From NCBI GenBank assembly GCA_023419535.1, contig JAEZXX010000126.1, forward strand, positions 1 through 18,531: a DNA stretch of 18,531 nt. Direction: 5' to 3'. Position numbers and translations under genes: made by a program. Shown one piece after another: positions 8,522-15,655 of the stretch. Under the pieces are notes generated by a model. That model saw nothing but the letters and a program-made list of their open reading frames with translations. It did no database searches and was not told where the DNA came from. Position 1 is the first letter of the stretch; each line of letters begins with the position of its first letter. This stretch comes from Pseudomonadota bacterium (GTDB lineage Bacteria; Pseudomonadota; Alphaproteobacteria; Rhizobiales; Rhizobiaceae).

Positions 8522-8857
8522 ATGCGAACCCTCCTCTTCACGATCCTCGCGCTCTTTGCGCTCGGCCTCCCGGCCGGCGCCGCCGGCACGATCGAGGGGA
8601 CGTGGCGCGTGCAGAACGGCGAGACGGTGACGTTTAGGCCCTGCGCGCAGGGCTTCTGCTCGGTGATCGACACGGGCGAGTTCGCCGGCGGCTCGGTCGG
8701 CTGGATGGCGCCGGCCGGCGCCCGCTACGAAGGCCAGGTGATCGATCCGGAAAGCGGCACGGCCTACGAGGGCCATGCCAGCGTCGACGGGAACCGGCTG
8801 ACGCTGACCGGCTGCGTGGCCAAGATCTTCTGCCGCTCCCAGCACTGGACGCGCTGA
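8522..8857 (+). CDS. Small secreted DUF2147-type protein, paralogue 3
   Basis: A 111-residue protein, the most diverged of the three. It has a strongly hydrophobic signal peptide (cleavage near GAAG, residue 21). The mature part has TIEGTWRVQ, the PCAQGFC pair, YEGQVIDPESGTAYEGHAS (a very typical DUF2147 segment) and the end LTGCVAKIFCRSQHWTR. The four cysteines are conserved. AAAGGG seven bases before the ATG supports the start. It begins 88 bp after paralogue 2 and ends just before the hairpin shared with the convergent GST gene. Its mature region resembles paralogue 2 in the C-terminal GC....FCR.Q.WTR block more than paralogue 1. The role is unknown; envelope or stress functions have been suggested only by context for this family. 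Confidence 0.87.
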   Translation: MRTLLFTILALFALGLPAGAAGTIEGTWRVQNGETVTFRPCAQGFCSVIDTGEFAGGSVGWMAPAGARYEGQVIDPESGTAYEGHASVDGNRLTLTGCVAKIFCRSQHWTR

Positions 8858-8873
8858 CCTCCGGCCTCGATGA

Positions 8874-8899
8874 CGCGGGAGGCGCCTTGGCCTCCCGCG
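8874..8899. terminator. Bidirectional terminator-like hairpin between convergent genes
   Basis: A perfect ten-base inverted repeat, CGCGGGAGGC / GCCTCCCGCG, with a six-base loop. It sits in the 49-bp gap between the stop of paralogue 3 and the stop of the leftward GST gene, where a two-way terminator is expected. There is no T-run on either side. Confidence 0.65.
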
Positions 8900-8906
8900 C
8901 CCGCGG

Positions 8907-9608
8907 TCAGCGAGAGCGCTGGTTGAACAGGACCTTCTGCGCGTCCTTGTCCTCGGCGATGTTCTTGCGGTGCTCCCGGCCGAGCGCGACGCCGCGCTCC
9001 ACCGCCGAGCGCGCGCCGATCGCCTCGAACCAGCGCTTCAGGTTCGGGAAGTCGTCGAGGTACTGGCCCTGGTTCTGGTGCGGCACGATCCAGCCGTAGG
9101 AGGCCATGTCGGCGATCGAATACTCGCCGGCGAGGTAGTCGCGCCCCTCAAGCCGCTTGTTCATGACGCCGTAGAGGCGGTTGACCTCGTTGGTATAGCG
9201 GTCGATGCCGTACGGGATCTTCTCGGGGGCGTACTGGCGGAAGTGGTGGGCCTGACCGGCCATGGGCCCGAGACCCCCCACCTGCCAGAACAGCCATTCC
9301 TCCACGGCCACGCGCGTGCGCTCGTCCTGCGGGTAGAAGCGACCGAACTTGCGGCCGAGATACTGCAGGATCGCACCGGACTCGAAGACCGAGATCGGCT
9401 CGCCGCCGGGCCCTTCCGGATCGACGATGGCGGGCATGCGGTTGTTCGGCGCGATCGCCAGGAACTCCGGCCTGAACTGCTCGCCCGCCCCGATATTCAC
9501 GAAATGCGTGTCGTAGGGAACGCCCAGCTCCTCCAGGAGGATCGAGACCTTCCAGCCGTTCGGCGTCGGCCAGTAGTGGAGTTCGATCGGCTTGGTCTGA
9601 TCGGTCAT
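8907..9608 (-). CDS. yfcG: YfcG-type glutathione S-transferase / disulfide-bond oxidoreductase
   Basis: A 233-residue GST of the nu-class YfcG/YghU group. The N-terminal thioredoxin-like domain has ELHYWPTPNGWKVSILLEE (9-27; T15 and N17 match the YfcG glutathione-contacting TxN), then GEQFRPEFLAIAPNNRMPAIVD and the cis-Pro/ESGAI block. The C-terminal helical domain keeps WLFWQVGGLGPMAGQAHHF and YSIADMASYGW, both diagnostic of YfcG. Such enzymes reduce disulfides with glutathione in the cytosol instead of doing classical conjugation. ATG 9608 is chosen because AAGGA lies nine bases upstream and the family N-terminus follows; an ATG at 9686 lies above the predicted promoter. The C-terminal 25 residues are charged and extend past the core fold. 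Confidence 0.93.
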   Translation of the reverse strand: MTDQTKPIELHYWPTPNGWKVSILLEELGVPYDTHFVNIGAGEQFRPEFLAIAPNNRMPAIVDPEGPGGEPISVFESGAILQYLGRKFGRFYPQDERTRVAVEEWLFWQVGGLGPMAGQAHHFRQYAPEKIPYGIDRYTNEVNRLYGVMNKRLEGRDYLAGEYSIADMASYGWIVPHQNQGQYLDDFPNLKRWFEAIGARSAVERGVALGREHRKNIAEDKDAQKVLFNQRSR

Positions 9609-9639
9609 GCGCTGCGTCCTTCGAAGGGTCGGACCCCCA

Positions 9640-9668
9640 AGGTAGGGACCCCGGGGCGCCGCGCCAAG
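9640..9668 (-). promoter_or_regulatory. Predicted sigma-70 promoter of the yfcG-type gene
   Basis: Read on the minus strand: CTTGGC (9668-9663), a 17-bp spacer, then CTACCT (9645-9640). This fits the alphaproteobacterial housekeeping pattern CTTGAC-N17-CTATAT. Transcription would start about 25 bp before ATG 9608. Confidence 0.5.
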
Positions 9669-9749
9669 CGAACACGAGTTTGTCATGAGAGCCAGGATTG
9701 GGTAAAATTGCCGGTGCCGAATGAGGCGAATGATGGCAGCATCGGGGCA

Positions 9750-9765
9750 GTTCAGCTTCGGTTCA
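9750..9765 (+). promoter_or_regulatory. GTTCA direct repeat with 11-bp period
   Basis: GTTCA-GCTTCG-GTTCA, 45 bp before the start of the small secreted ORF. Direct half-sites one helical turn apart are the pattern bound by OmpR-type response regulators. No regulator can be named from the sequence. Confidence 0.3.
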
Positions 9766-9810
9766 CCTCACCGTCTCCAGATTCGAACGACAGGAAAAGG
9801 AAACCTTCTC

Positions 9811-9975
9811 ATGATCGTACGGCTGGCGGTCCTCTCCACTGTCCTGGCGCTCTTCGCGGTCAGCTTCTCGGCGATCGTCGAGTATGACGGTCGCAGCGCG
9901 AACGCCTGGAGCCCGCAGCCGGTCGCCGGCTGCTACGATCAGGGCGCGGTCTGCGCCCCCTCGCCCCGCGGCTGA
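9811..9975 (+). CDS. Very small predicted secreted protein (54 aa), unknown
   Basis: A 54-residue ORF with a hydrophobic N-terminal segment (residues 2-22, MIVRLAVLSTVLALFAV...), then a short polar tail with two cysteines (GCYDQGAVCAP) and a possible signal peptidase site near SANA-W. AAAAGGAAA lies about eight bases before the ATG. The frame is open upstream to 9721 but those residues are unrelated to a signal peptide, so ATG 9811 is preferred. I do not recognise a family. Short secreted proteins of this type are frequent in Rhizobiales, but a chance ORF is possible. Confidence 0.5.
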   Translation: MIVRLAVLSTVLALFAVSFSAIVEYDGRSANAWSPQPVAGCYDQGAVCAPSPRG

Positions 9976-10078
9976 TCCGGCCATCGGGCCGACAGGGACG
10001 TCCGAGGCCCTCCTTTCCGGCGCGCCGCGGGCCGGCGCTCCCTTCCCGCCCCCCGCGCCGATCCTGTATGGGAGGGCG

Positions 10079-11575
10079 ATGAACACGCCCCTCTCCGCCC
10101 AGCGCGATCCCGTCTCCCCGCCCGAGGCCGAGCCGCGCGCCTTCGACGACGCGGCCGAGGCGGTCGAGGAACTGCAGCGGCTCTATGCGGACGCCGTCGG
10201 CTTCCTGATGGCGCGCTTCGACGAGGTGCTGATCGACGGCACCTCCCGCTCGCGCTTCCGCGCCTTCTACCCCGAGGTCCGCCTGACGACGCGCGGCCAT
10301 GCGCGGATCGACAGCCGCACCTCCTACGGCTTCGTGCCGGGCCCCGGCACCTACGCGACGACGGTGACGCGGCCCGACCTCTTCGGGGACTATCTCTTCC
10401 AGCAGATCGACCATCTGATCCGCAATCACGGCCGGCCGATCGAGATCGGCGCCTCGCAGACGCCCATTCCGCTTCACTTCGCCTTTCCGGACGGCTCCTA
10501 CATCGACGGCGCCATGGCCGAGAAGCTCGACCGCCCCTTGCGCGACATCTTCGACGTGCCGGACCTCGAGGCGACCGACGACCGGATCGTCAACGGCAAT
10601 TTCGAACCCCAGCCGGGCCAGCCCATGCCGCTCGCGCCCTTCACGGCCCAGCGCGTCGACTATTCGCTGCACCGCCTGTCGCACTACACGGCGACCAACC
10701 CGAAGCATTTCCAGAACTTCGTCCTCTTCACGAACTACCAGTTCTACGTCGACGAGTTCTGCATGCTGGCGCACGACTTCATGGAGGATGGCGGGCGCGG
10801 CTACACGAGCTTCGTGGAGCCCGGCAACGTCACGACGCTGCCCGGCGGCACCGAGCCCGAGCGCGGGCTCACCCCCTCGCGCCTGCCGCAAATGCCGGCC
10901 TACCATCTGACGCGGGAGGACCGCTCCGGGATCACCCTCGTCAACATCGGGGTCGGCCCGTCCAACGCCAAGACCATCACCGACCACGTGGCGGTCCTGC
11001 GCCCGCACGCCTGGCTGATGCTCGGCCATTGCGCGGGCCTTCGCAACACCCAGGCGCTCGGCGACTACGTGCTCGCCCACGCCTATGTGCGCGAGGACCA
11101 CGTGCTCGACGCCGACCTGCCGGTCTGGGTGCCGATCCCGCCGCTGGCGGAGGTGCAGGTGGCGCTGGAGCAGGCGGTCGCCGACGTGACGGGCCTGGAA
11201 GGCTACGACCTGAAGCGCATCATGCGCACGGGCACGGTCGCCACCATCGACAACCGCAACTGGGAGCTTCGCGACCAGCGCGAGCCGGTGGAGCGGCTGT
11301 CGAAGTCGCGCGCCATCGCGCTCGACATGGAATCGGCGACGATCGCGGCCAACGGCTACCGCTTCCGCGTCCCCTACGGGACGCTGCTCTGCGTCTCCGA
11401 CAAGCCGCTGCACGGCGAACTCAAGCTGCCCGGCATGGCGACCGAGTTCTACAAGCGGCAGGTCTCGCAGCATCTGGAGATCGGCATGCGCGCCATGCAG
11501 AGTCTGGCCGACATGCCGAACGAGAAGCTCCATTCGCGCAAGCTCCGGTCCTTCTTCGAGCCGGCCTTCCAGTAG
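10079..11575 (+). CDS. amn: AMP nucleosidase
   Basis: A 498-residue protein, the usual length for Amn. It hydrolyses AMP to adenine and ribose 5-phosphate in the cytosol and so controls the adenylate pool. The N-terminal Amn-specific domain covers about residues 25-200 (RFRAFYPEVRLTT, ARIDSRTSYGFVPGPGTY). The C-terminal half is a phosphorylase/nucleosidase fold with NIGVGPSNAKTITDHVAVLRPHAWLMLGHCAGL and the catalytic block SRAIALDMESATIAANGYRFRVPYGTLLCVSDKPLHGE, read as two adjoining stretches; the DMES acid is the expected purine-binding residue. GGGAGG stands close to the ATG (GGAG is four bases away). ATG 10079 is preferred since upstream in-frame sequence is low-complexity. The next gene starts 7 bp after the stop. 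Confidence 0.96.
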   Translation: MNTPLSAQRDPVSPPEAEPRAFDDAAEAVEELQRLYADAVGFLMARFDEVLIDGTSRSRFRAFYPEVRLTTRGHARIDSRTSYGFVPGPGTYATTVTRPDLFGDYLFQQIDHLIRNHGRPIEIGASQTPIPLHFAFPDGSYIDGAMAEKLDRPLRDIFDVPDLEATDDRIVNGNFEPQPGQPMPLAPFTAQRVDYSLHRLSHYTATNPKHFQNFVLFTNYQFYVDEFCMLAHDFMEDGGRGYTSFVEPGNVTTLPGGTEPERGLTPSRLPQMPAYHLTREDRSGITLVNIGVGPSNAKTITDHVAVLRPHAWLMLGHCAGLRNTQALGDYVLAHAYVREDHVLDADLPVWVPIPPLAEVQVALEQAVADVTGLEGYDLKRIMRTGTVATIDNRNWELRDQREPVERLSKSRAIALDMESATIAANGYRFRVPYGTLLCVSDKPLHGELKLPGMATEFYKRQVSQHLEIGMRAMQSLADMPNEKLHSRKLRSFFEPAFQ

Positions 11576-11582
11576 CCCTCCG

Positions 11583-12578
11583 ATGGATGCGCCCGCCCGC
11601 CACCGGCCGCGCAGGCGCGACCGCCTTCTCACGCTCGCCTGCCTCGGATGCGTCCTCGCCGTCGCGCTGGGCTTTCTCGGCGAGTTCGCGCGACCCTTCG
11701 ACAGCTTCTCGCATTTTCGCGCCCATCTCGGCGTGCTGGCGGCCCTTCTCGCCGTCATCGTCCTGGCGATGCGCCGGTGGTTCCTCGCCGGGGCGCTCGC
11801 CCTCGCGTGCGCGGCGGCCCTCGCCGCCTCGCTGCCCTGGATGCTCCCGCGGTCCGGCGAGGCTCCCGAAGGGCCGCGCTACGCGCTCCTGCAGATGAAC
11901 CTGCGCTGGAACGCCGGCGACAAGGCCGAGGCGCTGCGGCGGATCGCGGAGGCGGACGCCGATATCGTGACGCTGCAGGAGATGACGCCCGAATGGGCGG
12001 CGCTCTTCGCCCCGCTCGCCGAGCGCTACCCCTATCAGGTCCATTGCGACGGGGCCGACGGCTTTCAGGGCGATTCCGCGCTTCTCTCGCGCCGCCCCTT
12101 CGTGCCGGGCTCGGCCGCGATCTGCGACGAACGCAACTCTCTGGCCGCCGCCCGGATCGACTTCAACGGCGTGCCCCTGACGGTCGCCTCGCACCACCAG
12201 CTCTGGCCCTGGCCGCGCGGGCAGTGGCGGCGCTTCGACCGGCTGCGCGAGACGCTGGAGGATCTCCCGCGGCCGCTGCTCCTGGCCGGCGACTTCAACG
12301 CCGTGCCCTGGAGCGCCTTCGTCGGCGGCTACGCGCAGGCGACCGGCGGGCGCGTGGTGCCGGGCATCGGACCGGTCTGGGCGCCGCCCTTCGCACCGGA
12401 CGCCCTGCGCCGCACGGTGGGCCTGCCGCTGAACAATCTCGTCGTCTCGCCGCAGGTCGGCATCGCCTCTCTCGCCCGCCTGCCGTCCACGAGCTCGGAC
12501 CACCTGCCCGTGCTCGTCCGGTTCACCGTCGCGCGGCCGGCGGACGACGGGCCGCGGATTTCCGTCGCCGCGCGCTGA
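11583..12578 (+). CDS. Membrane-anchored endonuclease/exonuclease/phosphatase (EEP) family protein
   Basis: A 331-residue protein. Three hydrophobic segments lie at about residues 15-34, 47-64 and 67-87, and an EEP domain follows from about 99 to 320. EEP landmarks are QMNLRW (N106), LQEMTP (E133, metal ligand), SHHQLWPWP (H204/H205), LAGDFNAVPWS (D237, N239) and SSDHLPV (D306, H307, the closing catalytic pair). The catalytic part is predicted to face the periplasm. Substrates of this membrane branch are not established; phosphodiesters of lipids or nucleotides are possible. It starts 7 bp after amn and is probably cotranscribed with it. Its TGA abuts the stop of the convergent GST directly. 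Confidence 0.88.
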   Translation: MDAPARHRPRRRDRLLTLACLGCVLAVALGFLGEFARPFDSFSHFRAHLGVLAALLAVIVLAMRRWFLAGALALACAAALAASLPWMLPRSGEAPEGPRYALLQMNLRWNAGDKAEALRRIAEADADIVTLQEMTPEWAALFAPLAERYPYQVHCDGADGFQGDSALLSRRPFVPGSAAICDERNSLAAARIDFNGVPLTVASHHQLWPWPRGQWRRFDRLRETLEDLPRPLLLAGDFNAVPWSAFVGGYAQATGGRVVPGIGPVWAPPFAPDALRRTVGLPLNNLVVSPQVGIASLARLPSTSSDHLPVLVRFTVARPADDGPRISVAAR

Positions 12579-13178
12579 TCAGCCGCCCATCGCGCGGCCG
12601 AAGGCGGGCCGCTGCGTATGACGCTGAAGATAGGCCTGGATGGCCGGGCTGTCCTTGATGCGCGGCGCGCCGAACAGGCCGCCCCAGGAGAGGCTCGACA
12701 CCATGTAGAGATCGGCCGCCGTGAACCGGTCGCCGGCGAGCACCTCCCGGCCCTCCAGCGCGCCCTCGATCGTGTCGATCACGTCGTCGTAGGAGCCCCA
12801 GCCCGCCGCCATCTTGCCGAGCGGCGCCGCGTCCTTGCGCATCATCCGCTCGACCAGCGCGGGCTCGAAGGCCGAGCCGACGAAGAACAGCCAGCGATAG
12901 TAGGAGGCGCGCTCCGGCGTGCCGGGCTGCGGCGCCAGGCCGGCCTGCGGAAAGGCGTCCGCCAGATGCGCGAGGATCGCCGGCGTCTCGGTGACCAGCG
13001 TACCGTCGTCGAGGACGAGCGCGGGAACCTTGCCCATCGGGTTGACGGCGACGATCACGGGATCGCGCGGACCCTCCGGCTTCAATTCGACCGGCACGAG
13101 TTCGTAGGGCGCGCCGACCTCCTCGAGCATCCAGTGGGCGGTGACCGCCCGGCTGCGCGGGTTGTGGTAGAACTTCAT
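12579..13178 (-). CDS. Glutathione S-transferase family protein
   Basis: A 199-residue GST. The N-terminal thioredoxin-like domain (1-75) begins MKFYHNPRSRAVTAHWMLEE and has VNPMGKVPALV with the cis-Pro and TETPAILAHLAD, where the glutathione-binding Glu-Ser pair is Glu-Thr. The C-terminal helical domain follows, with FTAADLYMVSSLSW as the N-capping Asp motif. It is distinct from the YfcG-type gene at 8907: shorter, and lacking its TPNG and WQVGGLGP motifs. AAGGGAGG about nine bases before ATG 13178 fixes the start. The substrate is unknown. The gene lies 85 bp after the phosphoesterase stop on the same strand, so cotranscription is possible. Confidence 0.92.
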   Translation of the reverse strand: MKFYHNPRSRAVTAHWMLEEVGAPYELVPVELKPEGPRDPVIVAVNPMGKVPALVLDDGTLVTETPAILAHLADAFPQAGLAPQPGTPERASYYRWLFFVGSAFEPALVERMMRKDAAPLGKMAAGWGSYDDVIDTIEGALEGREVLAGDRFTAADLYMVSSLSWGGLFGAPRIKDSPAIQAYLQRHTQRPAFGRAMGG

Positions 13179-13263
13179 GGCAAGGACCTCCCTTCGGTCC
13201 GGTTTCCGGCCGGAGCCTGCGCCCGCGCGGTGTCACAATCGAGACCGCCCGCCGCGGTCCGTC

Positions 13264-15213
13264 CTACCAGAGGTCGGTGCGGTGGCGCGGCTCGGGCCGC
13301 TCCTGCCGGACCTCGAAGATCACCGTCTCCCGGTACTCGGCGCCGTGGCGGTCGGTGGAGACGATCTCCATCCGGTGGACGCCGAGCGGCAGATCGGCGG
13401 GAAGCTCGGCCTGCCAGACATGCATCGAACGGTCCGCGATCTGGCCCTGCGGCTGCGGCGCGCCGAAGGTCGCCCGCCCGCGGAAGCTTTCGTAGCCGCG
13501 GTCGCGCGGGCGGCTCTCGGTGCCCTGATAGGCGGCGCGCCCGACCGTCGCCTGCCGCTTCAGCGCGAAGGGGTCGGCGACATCGGCGCCGATCCGCACG
13601 TCCTCGCCGGCGCCCTCCTGGGTGCGGGCCAGCGTCAGGCTCGGCCCGCCGGCGATCTCGGCCTCGACCGTGCTCTCGGCCGAGCCGTGCCAGAAGTTCA
13701 CCGTCAGGAACACGCCCTCCGCCAGATCGGCCGGCGTCAGGATCCGGGTGTCGGGCAGGTCGTTGACGGTCACCGGCGGCATCGGGTTGCGCGTCTCGGG
13801 CTCCTCGGCTCGCCAGGCGGCGACCTTGTCGAACCAGTCGCGGAAGGCCGGCGTGTTGAAGTCCACCCACTGGGCGCGCTCGCCGAGGCGCGAGCCGAAA
13901 TAGCGCTCGCGATAGTCGGTCCCGTCGAATTCGAGCGAAAGCCAGCCCTTCGGCGCCCCGTCGCGCTGCAGGGACTGCGCGTCGCCGTCGAGATTGTAGT
14001 CGCCCTGCCACCAATTGCCGGAGGTCGCGCCGGCGACGATGTGGCGGAAGGGCAGCTCGGAAACACCGACGATGTCCCAGGGCGCGAAGTGCTGGCCGGG
14101 CGCATGGTTCTCCGTGGAGTGCGTGTGGCCGGACAGCGAAAGCGCCTCGCGGCCCTCCAGGAGAGCGTGCAGCTCGGCGGCGTTCCCGGTCTGGTGGATG
14201 CCGCTCGCCGCATCCGCGAAGGAGACGATCGGCGCGTGATGGGCGAGGACGACGAGCTTGTCCTCGTCGGTTTCGGCCAGGAGGTTTTGCAGCCACTCGA
14301 TTTGCGTGTCGGTGATGTGGGCGGTGTAGGCGGGCCGTTCGGATTCGACGCAAGCCTCGCGCCCTTCGTGTCCCTCGGCGTCCTCCGGGCCGCAAGGGTA
14401 GACGATGTTGTCGAGCCCGACGAAGAGGACATCGCCGATCTCGAAGGCGAAATAGGCCGGGCCCCAGCGCTTGCGCCACGAATCCAGCGAATGGGCGTCG
14501 TCGGTGGCGTCGAAGTCGAAGTCGTGGTTGCCCGCCACCGCCCATTGCGGCAGCCCGGCCGCGCCGCCGACCTCCAGGAGCCGGTCGAGGAGGTCGAGAT
14601 CGTCGCCGACCACGTCGCCGAGATAGAGCATGCAGTCGGCCGTGCCCCAGTCGCGCGCGGCGAGGTCGGCGATCGCGCTGTCGCGGTACTGGCTCGTCTC
14701 GTGGCCGGAATAGGCCTGGCTGTCGCCGATGACGGCGCAGGCGAAGCGTCCGTCGCCTTCGAGGCGCTTCAGCGGGAAGTTGACCGTCGCGGGCGCCGGC
14801 CCGGTGTCTTCCAGGCCGCCGAAGCGCAGGTCCTGCGGCGTGCCGCCTTCCTTGTGGACGTAGGAGAATTGCGGGACGAGCCGTTCGTCGGTCGGCACGC
14901 GCCAGCCCGACGGTTGCACCACGGACAGGTCCATGTCGGGCCGGACCGCGATCTCGTAGCGCCCGTCGGCGTCGGTGCGCACCATTTCGAGGCCGTTGGT
15001 CACGAGGACGCCCTCGATGCCGGCCTCGCCCTGGCCATGGCGGCCGTCGCCGTCCGCATCGTCGAAGACGGTTCCGCTCACCGTCCCGCCGCCACCCTCG
15101 CCGCGCACGACCTCCGGTCCGGCGAACCAGGGTTCGGGCGCCGCCAGCGCGGGACCCCCTGCGAGCGTGGCCAGAAGGCCGATGGACGAGGAAGAGACGA
15201 GCGAGGCGCGCAT
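13264..15213 (-). CDS. Secreted calcineurin-like metallophosphoesterase with MetallophosN/C domains
   Basis: A 649-residue protein. The signal peptide ends near PALAAP (residue 25). Residues about 45-130 form a beta-sandwich N-domain (SGTVFDDADGDGRHGQGEAG, with an Asp-rich DxDxDG calcium-type loop). The calcineurin-like core has VIGDSQ (D164, Q166), YLGDVVGD (D200), AGNHDFD (N229, H230), LAHHAP (H325/H326) and SGHTHS (H363, H365), a complete metal-binding set. A C-terminal MetallophosC-type domain runs to the end. It is predicted to act in the periplasm or outside on phosphoesters; the substrate is unknown. Two ATGs are possible (15222 and 15213). I chose 15213 because GGAG lies nine bases before it, whereas the same GGAG directly touches 15222. 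Confidence 0.92.
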   Translation of the reverse strand: MRASLVSSSSIGLLATLAGGPALAAPEPWFAGPEVVRGEGGGGTVSGTVFDDADGDGRHGQGEAGIEGVLVTNGLEMVRTDADGRYEIAVRPDMDLSVVQPSGWRVPTDERLVPQFSYVHKEGGTPQDLRFGGLEDTGPAPATVNFPLKRLEGDGRFACAVIGDSQAYSGHETSQYRDSAIADLAARDWGTADCMLYLGDVVGDDLDLLDRLLEVGGAAGLPQWAVAGNHDFDFDATDDAHSLDSWRKRWGPAYFAFEIGDVLFVGLDNIVYPCGPEDAEGHEGREACVESERPAYTAHITDTQIEWLQNLLAETDEDKLVVLAHHAPIVSFADAASGIHQTGNAAELHALLEGREALSLSGHTHSTENHAPGQHFAPWDIVGVSELPFRHIVAGATSGNWWQGDYNLDGDAQSLQRDGAPKGWLSLEFDGTDYRERYFGSRLGERAQWVDFNTPAFRDWFDKVAAWRAEEPETRNPMPPVTVNDLPDTRILTPADLAEGVFLTVNFWHGSAESTVEAEIAGGPSLTLARTQEGAGEDVRIGADVADPFALKRQATVGRAAYQGTESRPRDRGYESFRGRATFGAPQPQGQIADRSMHVWQAELPADLPLGVHRMEIVSTDRHGAEYRETVIFEVRQERPEPRHRTDLW

Positions 15214-15285
15214 GGACGGCATCTCCGTTGGAACGGTGGATGCCCTCGGGCTACTGCCCGCAAGCTACAGGAGGACGAAGGCCCT

Positions 15286-15303
15286 GTGACGGTTCGGCGA
15301 CGG
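15286..15303 (-). promoter_or_regulatory. Weak Pho-box-like direct repeat upstream of the phosphoesterase
   Basis: Minus strand reads CCGTCGC-CGAA-CCGTCAC, two seven-base half-sites with an 11-bp period, ending about 73 bp before the start. The alphaproteobacterial Pho box is close to CTGTCAT-N4-CTGTCAC; the second half matches six of seven, the first about four. A PhoB link would fit a secreted phosphoesterase, but the match is weak. Confidence 0.25.
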
Positions 15304-15357
15304 CGCGCGCGCTTTTAGAGCGAGAGCCGTTGAGCTTCGGACGCTCGCGCCCTGCAA

Positions 15358-15652
15358 GCCCTCATCCGCCTGCCGGCACCTTCTCCCGCGAGCGGGAGAA
15401 GGGCGCGGCTTGGATGTTTCGGTCTCGGAGCTCCCGAAGATCGCAGGGAAAGGCGCCATCCCTCTCCCCGTGGGGAGAGGGTGCCCCGAAGGGGTGGGTG
15501 AGGGCTTCGAAGAGCGCGACCGTTCGCCGGCTGCCGGCCTCGCCGTCCCTCGACGCCTGCCGAGAAGAGAGCCACGCGTCTCGCCCGTCCCCCGGACCGT
15601 TCGAGTCGGAAAGAAGGACAATCGCGCCCGTCACGCCCTCATCCGCCTGCCG
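15358..15652. repeat. Rhizobiales-type intergenic mosaic repeat with two palindromes and flanking direct copies
   Basis: The 18-base GCCCTCATCCGCCTGCCG occurs at 15358-15375 and again, in the same direction, at 15635-15652. Between them are CCTTCTCCCG-CGAG-CGGGAGAAGG (15379-15402) and CCCTCTCCCC-GT-GGGGAGAGGG (15460-15481), each with ten-base perfect arms, followed by CCCCGAAGGGG (15484-15494) and GGGTGAGGGC (15496-15505), a near inverted copy of the head motif. This composition resembles the RIME/REP-like palindromic elements scattered between genes in Rhizobiales. The second head copy ends four bases from the ETF-QO stop, so part of the element forms that gene's 3' trailer and can fold as a terminator. 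Confidence 0.75.
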
Positions 15653-15655
15653 CGC

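Larger units (their letters stand above)
15214..15655. other. 442-bp gene-free stretch between the phosphoesterase and ETF-QO genes
   Basis: No credible coding sequence was found. The left part (15214-15310) is the phosphoesterase upstream region with a weak Pho-box-like repeat. From 15358 to 15652 lies a mosaic repeat described separately. Short open frames here are built from the repeat and look non-coding. Confidence 0.75.

Noticed and set aside
13177..15318. A 713-codon plus-strand open frame opposite the phosphoesterase
   Set aside because: Antisense shadow of a well-supported signal-peptide-bearing metalloenzyme; no domain, and it starts over the GST ribosome site.
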